From the NCBI GenBank assembly GCA_022739095.1, contig JAIJEI010000030.1, positions 1 to 15,195 of the forward strand: 15,195 bases of DNA, in the 5' to 3' direction. The position numbers were made by a program, and so were the translations under genes. The notes beneath the pieces were generated by a model, which saw only the letters and a program-made list of their open reading frames with translations, was not told where the DNA came from and searched no databases. This DNA is from Bifidobacterium sp. (lineage in GTDB: Bacteria > Actinomycetota > Actinomycetes > Actinomycetales > Bifidobacteriaceae). Below, piece by piece: positions 6,824-13,143 of the stretch (position 1 is its first letter; each line of letters opens with the position of its first letter).

Positions 6824-7899
6824 GGAACAGGAACCGTTTCGACGATCTTGTCGACGATCTGATCGCTGACCACGCCATCGGCCAGTGCCTCGAACGTCAG
6901 CATAATACGGTGGCGCAGCACCTCATGGGCGAACGCCTTGAGGTCCTCGGGCACCACATAGTCGCGCCCGGACAGCAACGCCTTCGCCTGGCCGATGTGG
7001 GTCAAGGCGATGGTGGCGCGCGGCGAAGCACCCAAACGCACCAAGGACGACAGTCCCTTGATGGGGCGGGAGCCGGCACCTCGTGACGTGGCGGTGATAT
7101 CGACCGCATAACGCATGATCGCGTCGGAAACATGCACGCGGCGTGCCGCCTTGCGCAGAAAATCAACGTCGGACACGGAAATGCGTTCGCCGGTGATGGT
7201 GTCGGGGCCGATCATATCGGAGCCGCGGCGGGTGAGCATGGCCAGCATGCGAGCCTCTTCGTCGGGCGAAGGATAGGTCATGACGGCCTTCATCATGAAA
7301 CGATCCATCTGGGCTTCGGGCAGGTTGAACGTGCCCTCTTCCTCGATCGGATTCTCGGTGGCGATCACCATGAACGGCTTGGGCAAGGCGATACGCTGCC
7401 CGCCGATGGTCGTGGCACCCTCGGCCATGGCCTCAAGCATGGCGGACTGGGTTTTGGCATTCGAACGGTTGATCTCGTCCAGCAGTACGAAATTGGCGTG
7501 AATCGGGCCGATCTGCGTGGTGAACTTCTGCGACGCAAAATCGAAGACCTGCGTGCCCACCAGATCGGATGGCATGAGATCAGGAGTGCACTGCACGCGC
7601 TTGAACGAGCCGGATACGCAGGTGGCGAGCGTCTGGGCGGCCGTGGTCTTGGCCAAGCCCGGCACGGATTCAATAAGAATATGCCCGCCGGCCACCAAGG
7701 TCACGATAAGCGATTCGCGTAGATTATCCTGACCCACCAGTGTCTGGGCGAGCCTCGCCCGAATGGTGTCGGCCAGGATACGTGCGCGCTTGGCGTCATC
7801 GGCACCCAGCGGAGCCGACACGCCGGGTGCGGGAACGGTGACCGGTCGTGCGGCGGTGGTCTGCGAAGGTATGCTCGGTTGCGTGGGGAACAAAGTCAT
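6820..7899 (-). CDS. MoxR-family AAA+ ATPase
   Basis: A 359-residue AAA+ ATPase of the MoxR class. Visible motifs: Walker A SVPGLAKTT (about 78-86), Walker B FVLLDEIN (137-144), sensor 1 ATENP (180-184), arginine finger region LPEAQMDRF (193-201), and a C-terminal lid with PRATIAL. The motif after Walker B, NRSNAKTQSAMLEAMAE, is characteristic of MoxR. A Pro/Ala-rich N-terminal extension of about 35 residues precedes the core. The start is ATG 7899 or GTG 7908; ATG is preferred on codon grounds, and neither has a strong ribosome-binding site. It opens the six-gene operon ending at 2640 and probably powers assembly or activation of the VWA proteins. No clear promoter was found in the 95 bp upstream. 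Confidence 0.95.
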   Translation of the reverse strand: MTLFPTQPSIPSQTTAARPVTVPAPGVSAPLGADDAKRARILADTIRARLAQTLVGQDNLRESLIVTLVAGGHILIESVPGLAKTTAAQTLATCVSGSFKRVQCTPDLMPSDLVGTQVFDFASQKFTTQIGPIHANFVLLDEINRSNAKTQSAMLEAMAEGATTIGGQRIALPKPFMVIATENPIEEEGTFNLPEAQMDRFMMKAVMTYPSPDEEARMLAMLTRRGSDMIGPDTITGERISVSDVDFLRKAARRVHVSDAIMRYAVDITATSRGAGSRPIKGLSSLVRLGASPRATIALTHIGQAKALLSGRDYVVPEDLKAFAHEVLRHRIMLTFEALADGVVSDQIVDKIVETVPVP

Positions 7900-7994
7900 G
7901 CCCCCCACTGTAACTACTCACAATGACGGCATTGGCCCTGCAATTGGGGACGGGGGCGTTGCCCCGCGGCTTTCTGGCTCGCCTGTCGGCTCGC

Positions 7995-8037
7995 ACGTTG
8001 GCTACAAACACCTCTGGTGTTTGCTTTACGCCAACGT
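7995..8037. other. Long stem-loop at the ung/moxR junction
   Basis: Inner arms CAAACACC (8005-8012) and GGTGTTTG (8016-8023) close a 3-nt loop, and outer arms ACGTTGGC (7995-8002) and GCCAACGT (8030-8037) extend the stem with small internal loops. It spans the ung stop codon and 31 bases beyond. On the minus strand no T-tract follows, so it is at best an inefficient terminator; it may instead protect the ung mRNA 3' end or limit read-through into moxR. The remainder of the gap to 7900 shows no gene. Confidence 0.6.
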
Positions 8038-8718
8038 CCAATCTACCGGATCGGCACCCATGGTGACTAGGGCTTGATTGGCTCTGGAGAATGGTTTGGA
8101 GCCGAAGAATCCGCGGGAAGCGGACAGCGGACTCGGATGAGGCGATTTGATAATAAAGGCATTGGTCAGCAACGGCTCGAGGCTTTGCGCATTACGCCCC
8201 CAGAGAATCGCCACCAGCGGCTTGGGCTTGCCATCGGCGTCCGTGCGCGCGTTCAACGCACGAATCGCGGCCTCGGTGACTTCCTCCCAGCCTTTGCCCT
8301 GATGTGAATTCGGCCGCCCGACGCCGACGGTCAGACATCTGTTGAGCAACATCACCCCACGTTCCGTCCACGGTGTCAGATCGCCGTTGGTGGGCATGGG
8401 CACCCCAAGGTCGTCAACCAATTCCTTATAAACATTGACCAGGCTTTTCGGCAGCGGGTGAACATTCGGCGCCACGCAGAAGCTCAAGCCCACCGGGTGA
8501 CCCGGGGTCGGGTAGGGGTCCTGGCCGACAATCAGCACCTTGATGGAATCGAACGGGATGGTGAACGCGCGCAGAATATTGTGGCTTGCCGGCAGCCACG
8601 GGCGCCCGGCGGCGTTTTCCGCACGAAGAAAATCGCCCATATGGTGGATGGTGGGCTCCACGTCGGCCAAGGCATGGGCCCACCCCGGCTCTACCAGTTC
8701 GCTCAATGGTTTGATCAT
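8026..8718 (-). CDS. ung: Uracil-DNA glycosylase, family 1
   Basis: A 230-residue enzyme that removes uracil from DNA in base excision repair. The catalytic water-activating loop is VGQDPYPTPGHPVGLSF, with Asp67; Pro replaces the His of the E. coli GQDPYH form, as in mycobacterial Ung from memory. The DNA-binding motif HPSPLSASRGFFGSKPFS begins at His194, the catalytic histidine. LLNRCLTV and LWGRNAQ match the uracil-pocket region. Length is typical. The start is ATG 8718, preceded by GGTGAG. It is transcribed divergently from the LytR_C gene, alone in its own unit, with the stem-loop at its 3' end. Intact and probably functional. Confidence 0.96.
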   Translation of the reverse strand: MIKPLSELVEPGWAHALADVEPTIHHMGDFLRAENAAGRPWLPASHNILRAFTIPFDSIKVLIVGQDPYPTPGHPVGLSFCVAPNVHPLPKSLVNVYKELVDDLGVPMPTNGDLTPWTERGVMLLNRCLTVGVGRPNSHQGKGWEEVTEAAIRALNARTDADGKPKPLVAILWGRNAQSLEPLLTNAFIIKSPHPSPLSASRGFFGSKPFSRANQALVTMGADPVDWTLA

Positions 8719-8833
8719 GACTCACCACTGTAGTCAAACGTGCATATCCGGTGCACGGGGCGTGGTGTGGTGGACTGATGAGTTGTTTGCCGATTACACT
8801 CATGGGTAGTTTTGACAGGAAGAAAGGGCGATT
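8719..8833. other. Divergent intergenic region between ung and the LytR_C gene
   Basis: It should carry promoters for both genes. A short inverted repeat CGTGCA-N7-TGCACG lies at 8739-8757 and could be an operator. A TACACT sequence near 8794 resembles a -10 box for the plus-strand gene but no good -35 is in place. The ribosome-binding site of the LytR_C gene (GAAAGGG) is at the end. Confidence 0.35.
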
Positions 8834-9535
8834 ATGGCACGCGACACGATGACCTACGAATCTTATGAACCGGATTCCTTCGACAATCCTCCGAAGGGAC
8901 CGGTGGGAGTTCACCGTGGCGCTCGTTCGGTAATGGCCCGCCTCTGCCCGTTCATCGTCGTTATTCTGGTGGCCGCACTGTGCGGTGTCGGTGCCTGGGC
9001 GTGGATTTCCGGGGAATACAGGAATGTAATAGGAGGATCGTCCCAGACTGAGACCACGTCCGAGACTGCTTCCAAGTCCAAGTCCGATTCGTCCAGCAAG
9101 GCTGAGACCAAGAACAGCACCAAGGGTGATTCCTCGTCCACTTCGACCGATTCGTCCAAGGACTCGACCTCGGATTCGGCAAAGTCCGATACCAACAGTG
9201 ACACGACATCCTCGAATGAGAATCAAAACTCCGATCAGCAGTCTCAGCAGTCCGAAGCCACCGCGACTGTGAATAAGGCCACGCAGGTGCGTGTGGTCAA
9301 CGCCACAGGAATCCAAGGATATGCGGGTCGGCAGGCCGATGTGCTGCAGACCGCCGGTTACACCAGTGTCGAGGCGACCAATCCGAGAGGCACATTGCCG
9401 GCTTCTTCCGTGGTGTGGTATCAGAATGAGGTCGATAAGGCCACTGCCGAGGATGTGGCGACCACTCTTGGCATTTCGGCTGTGGAACAGGTGCAAGGAC
9501 TCGCCGTTCCCATTACGGTGGTGTTGCTCAACTAG
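8834..9535 (+). CDS. Membrane-anchored LytR_C-domain protein
   Basis: A 233-residue protein. A short cytoplasmic N-terminus is followed by one membrane helix (about 37-58, LCPFIVVILVAALCGVGAWAW). A linker of about 85 residues is very rich in Ser, Thr, Asp and Lys (about 66-148). The C-terminal LytR_C domain (about 150-233) contains VRVVNATGIQGYAGRQADVLQ, GYTSVEATN and VWYQNE. In actinobacteria such domains occur on LytR-CpsA-Psr ligases or alone as envelope proteins; here the catalytic LCP domain is absent. The start is ATG 8834 with AGAAAGGG upstream. It is transcribed alone and divergently from ung. A cell-wall-associated role is inferred; the partner is unknown. Confidence 0.88.
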   Translation: MARDTMTYESYEPDSFDNPPKGPVGVHRGARSVMARLCPFIVVILVAALCGVGAWAWISGEYRNVIGGSSQTETTSETASKSKSDSSSKAETKNSTKGDSSSTSTDSSKDSTSDSAKSDTNSDTTSSNENQNSDQQSQQSEATATVNKATQVRVVNATGIQGYAGRQADVLQTAGYTSVEATNPRGTLPASSVVWYQNEVDKATAEDVATTLGISAVEQVQGLAVPITVVLLN

Positions 9536-9657
9536 CGTTGTTGATACGCCCCTGATATCGGCGAGAGATACATCGAAAACTGTGAGCGTTCTCACGTCTA
9601 TGGAATAATTCGTACCGAGAATGTGTCACTGCGGCTGGGATTGTTCCCTCGTCACTG

Positions 9658-9663
9658 TACAAT
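9658..9663 (+). promoter_or_regulatory. Possible -10 element of the cspA promoter
   Basis: TACAAT, preceded by CTG, lies about 99 bp upstream of the cspA ATG. That would give a 5' leader of roughly 90 nt, a length usual for cold-shock genes. No good -35 hexamer is at the right distance (TGGGAT at 16-17 nt is poor). Confidence 0.35.
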
Positions 9664-9673
9664 CGTCATCTAG

Positions 9674-9746
9674 TCGCGAGGTAGGGGAGCGCGATGCGGT
9701 TCTTTCTGTTCCCTATAGGTTTTGTGTCGCGACGCCTAAGGGAACA
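9674..9746 (+). promoter_or_regulatory. Structured 5' leader of cspA
   Basis: The leader can form a hairpin from TGTTCCCT (9707-9714) with AGGGAACA (9739-9746), extended by AGG/CCT (9717-9719 with 9735-9737). It ends 15 nt before the start codon, next to the A-rich ribosome-binding region. A smaller stem TCGCG/CGCGA (9674-9678 with 9690-9694) precedes it. A second copy of TGTTCCCT at 9642-9649 could compete for the same partner if transcribed. Leaders of cold-shock genes are known to refold with temperature; the link here is inference. Confidence 0.5.
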
Positions 9747-9761
9747 AAGAAAAGATCAGAT

Positions 9762-10001
9762 ATGGCACAAGGTACCGTGAAGTTCTTCTTGGCCAAGAAG
9801 GGGTTCGGGTTCATCCAGCCGGACGACGGCGGCGAGGACGTTTTCGTGCACTACGCGGAAATCAAGGATGATGGCAGCACCAATAAGTTCAAGATGCTGT
9901 ACGAAGGCGATCGCGTGGAGTATACGCCTGCTTCGTCCGGCAAAGGCACGCAGGCAAAGGCTGTTGTCAAGTTGTCTTCGGGTGAAGCCCGCTCCGAGTG
10001 A
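9762..10001 (+). CDS. cspA: Cold-shock domain protein
   Basis: A 79-residue single cold-shock domain with RNA-binding motifs RNP1 KGFGFI (about 14-19) and RNP2 VFVHY (about 27-31), starting MAQGTVKFFLAKKGFGFIQP. It acts as a nucleic-acid chaperone that melts RNA secondary structure. It is about ten residues longer than E. coli CspA, with a short polar tail (SSGEARSE). The start is ATG 9762 with an A/G-rich, weak ribosome-binding site (AAGAAAAGA); a frame open from 9621 upstream has no protein-like content. It lies just upstream of groEL but is separated from it by a strong terminator. The family is certain; the exact paralogue name is conventional. Confidence 0.93.
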   Translation: MAQGTVKFFLAKKGFGFIQPDDGGEDVFVHYAEIKDDGSTNKFKMLYEGDRVEYTPASSGKGTQAKAVVKLSSGEARSE

Positions 10002-10031
10002 GCAACACGCACGCAAGGATGTGCATTGAAG

Positions 10032-10062
10032 GCCCTGACCGTTTCGACGGTTGGGGCTTTTT
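10032..10062 (+). terminator. Factor-independent terminator of cspA
   Basis: An 11-bp stem (10032-10042 with 10047-10057) with a TTCG tetraloop and two G-T pairs is followed by five Ts (10058-10062). It lies 30 nt after the cspA stop and separates cspA from the groEL promoter. Confidence 0.92.
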
Positions 10063-10093
10063 CATGCCCAAAGCGCAATCGCCGCCGATGATG

Positions 10094-10120
10094 TTGGCAC
10101 TCGGCGGGCGCGAGTGCTAA
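10094..10120 (+). promoter_or_regulatory. CIRCE operator 1 (HrcA site), overlapping the groEL promoter
   Basis: TTGGCACTC, nine bases, GAGTGCTAA: one base from the CIRCE consensus TTAGCACTC-N9-GAGTGCTAA. Its left end doubles as a -35 (TTGGCA, 10094-10099) and its right end runs into a possible -10 (TAATGT, 10118-10123), so HrcA bound here would block RNA polymerase. Confidence 0.9.
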
Positions 10121-10128
10121 TGTCTGGG

Positions 10129-10155
10129 CTAGCACTCGGAGGTCGAGAGTGATAA
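10129..10155 (+). promoter_or_regulatory. CIRCE operator 2 (HrcA site)
   Basis: CTAGCACTC, nine bases, GAGTGATAA: two deviations from consensus in total. It lies 35 bp downstream of CIRCE 1, centre to centre, near the expected transcription start and on the same face over a little more than three helical turns. Confidence 0.85.
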
Positions 10156-10238
10156 TCGGCAGCTGACGGCTGGTCGTCACGACTCGACGCTTGCGAGTGA
10201 TAGCCGGTATACCTAGCCATTTGGAGGAATACGCAACC

Positions 10239-11864
10239 ATGGTAAAGATCATCTCTTATGATGAGGAAGCCCGTCAGGGCATGCTGGAGGGCCTTGACAA
10301 GCTCGCCAACACCGTCAAGGTCACCTTGGGCCCGAAGGGCCGCAACGTCGTGCTCGACAAGACCTACGGCGCTCCGACCATCACCAACGATGGCGTGTCC
10401 ATCGCCAAGGAAATCGACCTTGAAGACCCGTATGAGCGCATCGGCGCCGAGCTAGTCAAGGAAGTCGCCAAGAAGACCGACGACGTCGCCGGTGACGGCA
10501 CCACCACTGCAACCGTGCTTGCTCAGTCCCTGGTTCACGAGGGTCTGAAGAACGTGGTCGCCGGCTCCAACCCGATCGCCCTGCGTCGCGGCATCGAGAA
10601 AGCCACCGAGGTCATCGTCAAGGAACTCGTCGCCGCCGCCAAGGACGTCGAGACCAAGGACCAGATCGCTGCTACCGCCACCATTTCCGCCGCTGACCCT
10701 GAGGTCGGCGAGAAGATCGCTGAGGCTTTGGACAAGGTCGGCCAGGACGGCGTTGTGACCGTTGAAGACAACAACCGCTTCGGCCTGGACCTCGACTTCA
10801 CCGAGGGCATGCGTTTCGACAAGGGCTACATCGCCCCGTACTTCGTCACCAACGCTGACGACCAGACCGCAGTACTCGAAGATCCGTACATTCTGCTGAC
10901 CTCCGGCAAGGTCTCCTCCCAGCAGGACATCGTGCACGTGGCCGAGCTGGTCATGAAGACCGGCAAGCCGCTGCTGATCATCGCTGAGGACGTCGACGGC
11001 GAAGCACTGCCGACCCTGATCCTGAACAACATCCGTGGCACCTTCAAGTCCTGCGCCGTCAAGGCCCCGGGCTTCGGCGACCGTCGCAAGGCCATGCTGC
11101 AGGATATGGCCATCCTGACCGGGGCTCAGGTTGTCTCCGACGAGCTGGGCCTGAAGCTCGAGTCCGTCGACACCTCCGTGCTCGGCCACGCCAAGAAGGT
11201 CATCGTCTCCAAGGACGAGACCACCATCGTTCAGGGCGCTGGCTCCAAGGAAGACATCGACGCTCGCGTGGCCCAGATCCGCGCTGAGATCGAGAACACC
11301 GACTCCGATTACGACCGTGAGAAGCTGCAGGAGCGTCTGGCCAAGCTGGCCGGCGGCGTGGCTGTCATCAAGGTCGGCGCTGCCACCGAGGTTGAGGCCA
11401 AGGAGCGCAAGCACCGCATCGAAGATGCCGTGCGTAACGCCAAGGCCGCCATCGAGGAAGGCCTGCTGCCCGGCGGTGGCGTGGCCCTCGTTCAGGCTGC
11501 TGCCAAGGCCGAGAAGGCCGAGGCCGTCGCCTCCCTGACCGGCGAAGAGGCTACCGGTGCCGCCATCGTGTTCCGCGCCATCGAGGCCCCGATCAAGCAG
11601 ATCGCCGAGAACGCCGGCGTGTCCGGTGACGTGGTCATCAACACCGTCCGCTCCCTGCCTGATGGCGAAGGCTTCAATGCCGCCACCGACACCTACGAAG
11701 ACCTGCTGGCCGCCGGTGTGACCGACCCGGTCAAGGTGACCCGCTCCGCTCTGCAGAACGCCGCCTCCATCGCTGGTCTGTTCCTGACCACCGAGGCCGT
11801 CGTTGCCAACAAGCCGGAGCCGAAGCCTGCTGCCCCGGCCGCCGGTGCCGACATGGGCTACTGA
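10239..11864 (+). CDS. groEL: 60-kDa chaperonin GroEL
   Basis: A full-length 541-residue chaperonin subunit that forms the double ring that folds proteins with GroES. The ATP-binding loop is GDGTTT (85-90), the hydrolysis aspartate lies in RIEDAV, and EEGLLPGGGVAL and the equatorial-domain sequences are intact. The C-terminus reads PEPKPAAPAAGADMGY instead of the Gly-Gly-Met repeat tail of E. coli. The start is ATG 10239, with GGAGGA at 10223-10228; the frame open from 10191 includes the leader and is not used. There is no groES in this window, as usual where groEL is monocistronic. Codon usage is strongly biased to C/G-ending codons, fitting very high expression. Regulated by HrcA through the CIRCE sites. 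Confidence 0.98.
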   Translation: MVKIISYDEEARQGMLEGLDKLANTVKVTLGPKGRNVVLDKTYGAPTITNDGVSIAKEIDLEDPYERIGAELVKEVAKKTDDVAGDGTTTATVLAQSLVHEGLKNVVAGSNPIALRRGIEKATEVIVKELVAAAKDVETKDQIAATATISAADPEVGEKIAEALDKVGQDGVVTVEDNNRFGLDLDFTEGMRFDKGYIAPYFVTNADDQTAVLEDPYILLTSGKVSSQQDIVHVAELVMKTGKPLLIIAEDVDGEALPTLILNNIRGTFKSCAVKAPGFGDRRKAMLQDMAILTGAQVVSDELGLKLESVDTSVLGHAKKVIVSKDETTIVQGAGSKEDIDARVAQIRAEIENTDSDYDREKLQERLAKLAGGVAVIKVGAATEVEAKERKHRIEDAVRNAKAAIEEGLLPGGGVALVQAAAKAEKAEAVASLTGEEATGAAIVFRAIEAPIKQIAENAGVSGDVVINTVRSLPDGEGFNAATDTYEDLLAAGVTDPVKVTRSALQNAASIAGLFLTTEAVVANKPEPKPAAPAAGADMGY

Positions 11865-11896
11865 TCCGCAAACGATCGCTAGCTGATTGAGCTGAA

Positions 11897-11924
11897 AGGG
11901 GACTCCTTCGGGAGTCCCCTCTTT
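11897..11924 (+). terminator. Factor-independent terminator of groEL
   Basis: A 10-bp stem AGGGGACTCC (11897-11906), TTCG loop, GGAGTCCCCT (11911-11920), followed by CTTTG. The stem is perfect and very stable, though the T-tract is short. A second hairpin at 11931-11955 (TGGCTCCC with GGG-A-AGCCA) lies between groEL and the convergent WXG100 gene and may serve that gene. Confidence 0.88.
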
Positions 11925-11961
11925 GTATTCTGGCTCCCCCTAGGGAGGGAAGCCAAGAAAA

Positions 11962-12253
11962 CTAGCCTGCAAACAGGCGCGAAGCCTGGATCTCGGCGTC
12001 AGCGTACACGGTGGAGGCTTGCGTCAGCGAGCGTTGGATGGACTCGAGTGAGGCCTCCATCTGCTGTTGGGCCGCACGCCACTGTTCGGCCACCGCAGTG
12101 AACTGGGTGGCCGCCGAACCTCGCCATGCGTCCTGCAAGGCATTGAGATTGGTGTACATGCCGCCCACGGCCTGCCTGATTTGCGAGATCGAAGTGGCCA
12201 CTGCGGCCGAAAATGATTGGATTCGCTCGGAATCTACCTGATATTGGGGGCAT
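11962..12253 (-). CDS. WXG100-family (EsxA-like) protein, apparent one-base frameshift at its start
   Basis: The largest intact frame starts at GTG 12201 (79 residues, MATSISQIRQAVGGMYTNLN). It has the WXG motif as WRG, then SAATQFTAVAEQW, and ends STVYADAEIQASRLFAG with the YADAE export motif. This start has no ribosome-binding site and loses half of helix one. The same frame continues upstream as QYQVDSERIQSFSAAV and then meets TGA with no start. A good start, AAAAGGAG then ATGATG (12256-12251), is in another frame. Deleting one base from the five-C run (12246-12250) joins them as MPQYQVDSERIQSFSAAV, giving exactly 96 residues, the usual WXG100 length, with WRG at 43-45 and Y83/E87. Probably exported as a dimer by a type VII system. 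It may be a decayed, phase-variable or misread copy. Confidence 0.82.
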
Positions 12254-12258
12254 CATTG

Positions 12259-12266
12259 CTCCTTTT
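12259..12266 (-). promoter_or_regulatory. Ribosome-binding site of the WXG100 gene
   Basis: AAAAGGAG on the minus strand, five bases before the second ATG (12253-12251) and two before the first. It is the only strong site upstream and decides that translation begins here, not at GTG 12201, and so supports the frameshift reading. Confidence 0.75.
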
Positions 12267-12289
12267 CTAGAGGGTTAATGGTATGTATG

Positions 12290-12314
12290 GCGGCCGCTTG
12301 CCAATACCGGCCGC
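12290..12314 (+). other. Inverted repeat upstream of the TPM gene
   Basis: GCGGCCG (12290-12296), 11-nt loop, CGGCCGC (12308-12314), ending 7 nt before the GGAGGA sequence of the TPM gene. It is either an operator in the divergent promoter region or a leader hairpin that limits ribosome access. Confidence 0.4.
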
Positions 12315-12327
12315 TAAGGTGGAGGAT

Positions 12328-13143
12328 ATGTCGACAACGAATCGGGAAGACGGAAAAACAACTATTGTGGGCCTAGCTTCGGAGCCGTCCTATTCAGCCT
12401 TCGGAAATATGGTCCAGAAATGGCTTGTTTGCGCCATCTGCGCCCTTGCTGCAGTAGCGATGAACGCAATGTGGATAACGGCAAATGCCTATGGGGATAA
12501 CTCGGGCGACAGCTCTGACAGCTCCAACAGCAGCACCGACAGCGGCGTGACCATCACCGAGAACATCACGGATACGGAAAATCTCCTGGGCTCCCATGCG
12601 GCCAAAGTCACGGATGCCATCGCCAAAACCGAGAAGGAAACCGGTGTGCACGTGCATCTGCTGTATCTTTCCAGTTTCAATAGTCAACAGAAACCGGCAG
12701 ATTGGGCGGCAACCGTGATGGAGTCCATGAACCCCAAGCCGAACACAGTGATGCTCGCCGTGGCCTCGAACGACGGCCGCCTGGTGGTTGTCGTGTCCAA
12801 GAACTCCGATAAGTGGCTTCTCGATAACAAAACCGTCGATAAGCTATCCGAAGCCGCACAGCAGCCGTTATGCGAAAAACCGCAGAGCTGGTCTGGCGCG
12901 GCAACGGCAATGATGAATCAAATCATGAAATCCAAAAAAGCCTCCACCTCATCGTCCACGGTGACCGTAGGCATAATCATCATGGGTGTGGTGTTGGTGG
13001 CGCTGGTCATCATCATCGTGGTCATGGTGGTGATTCGTCGGCGCAAGGAGATCAAGAAGGATTCCAAGGCCGAACTCCAAGATGACATTCAGGAAACGCC
13101 CAGAAGAGCGCGACACTCTAGGAAGCATGAGCAAGCCTATTGA
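12328..13143 (+). CDS. TPM-domain membrane protein
   Basis: A 271-residue protein. It has a first membrane helix or uncleaved signal (about 31-54, KWLVCAICALAAVAMNAMWI), a Ser/Asp-rich linker (57-72), and a TPM-like extracytoplasmic domain (about 80-200). That domain contains LLGSHAAKVTDAIAKTEKETGVHVHLLYL, NTVMLAVASNDGRLVVVVSKNSDKWL and a late helix. A second membrane helix (about 213-236) and a charged tail follow. TPM domains are found in envelope proteins and in thylakoid repair factors; some are reported to be acid phosphatases, but catalytic residues cannot be judged here. The start is ATG 12328, preceded by AAGGTGGAGGA; the frame opens at 12283 but lacks a site. Its end overlaps the response-regulator gene by 17 bp, so it is likely in the same operon. 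Confidence 0.82.
   Translation: MSTTNREDGKTTIVGLASEPSYSAFGNMVQKWLVCAICALAAVAMNAMWITANAYGDNSGDSSDSSNSSTDSGVTITENITDTENLLGSHAAKVTDAIAKTEKETGVHVHLLYLSSFNSQQKPADWAATVMESMNPKPNTVMLAVASNDGRLVVVVSKNSDKWLLDNKTVDKLSEAAQQPLCEKPQSWSGAATAMMNQIMKSKKASTSSSTVTVGIIIMGVVLVALVIIIVVMVVIRRRKEIKKDSKAELQDDIQETPRRARHSRKHEQAY

Noticed and set aside
8026..8718. GQDPYP instead of GQDPYH in Ung as a damaged active site
   Set aside because: Actinobacterial Ung proteins usually have Pro here, and the catalytic Asp and His are kept.
9060..9260. Apparent short repeats of TCC/GAC triplets as a DNA repeat array
   Set aside because: They encode the Ser/Asp/Lys linker with varied codons and no regular period, so the repeat is at the protein level.
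8426..9595. 389-residue minus-strand frame across ung and the LytR_C gene
   Set aside because: It starts in the antisense of LytR_C and ends as a shifted reading of ung; its content (His/Arg/Gly-rich) is not protein-like.
9582..9595. GTGAG-CGTT-CTCAC hairpin as a terminator of the LytR_C gene
   Set aside because: The stem is only five base pairs and no T-tract follows; too weak to call.
10129..10238. HspR (HAIR) operator in the groEL leader
   Set aside because: The HAIR pattern CTTGAGT-N7-ACTCAAG is not found; the GAGT/ACTC elements fit CIRCE.
10452..11414. 320-residue open frame antisense to groEL
   Set aside because: It mirrors the strongly biased GroEL codons, is full of low-complexity Leu/Gly/Asp/Val, and has no ribosome-binding site; it is a shadow of groEL.
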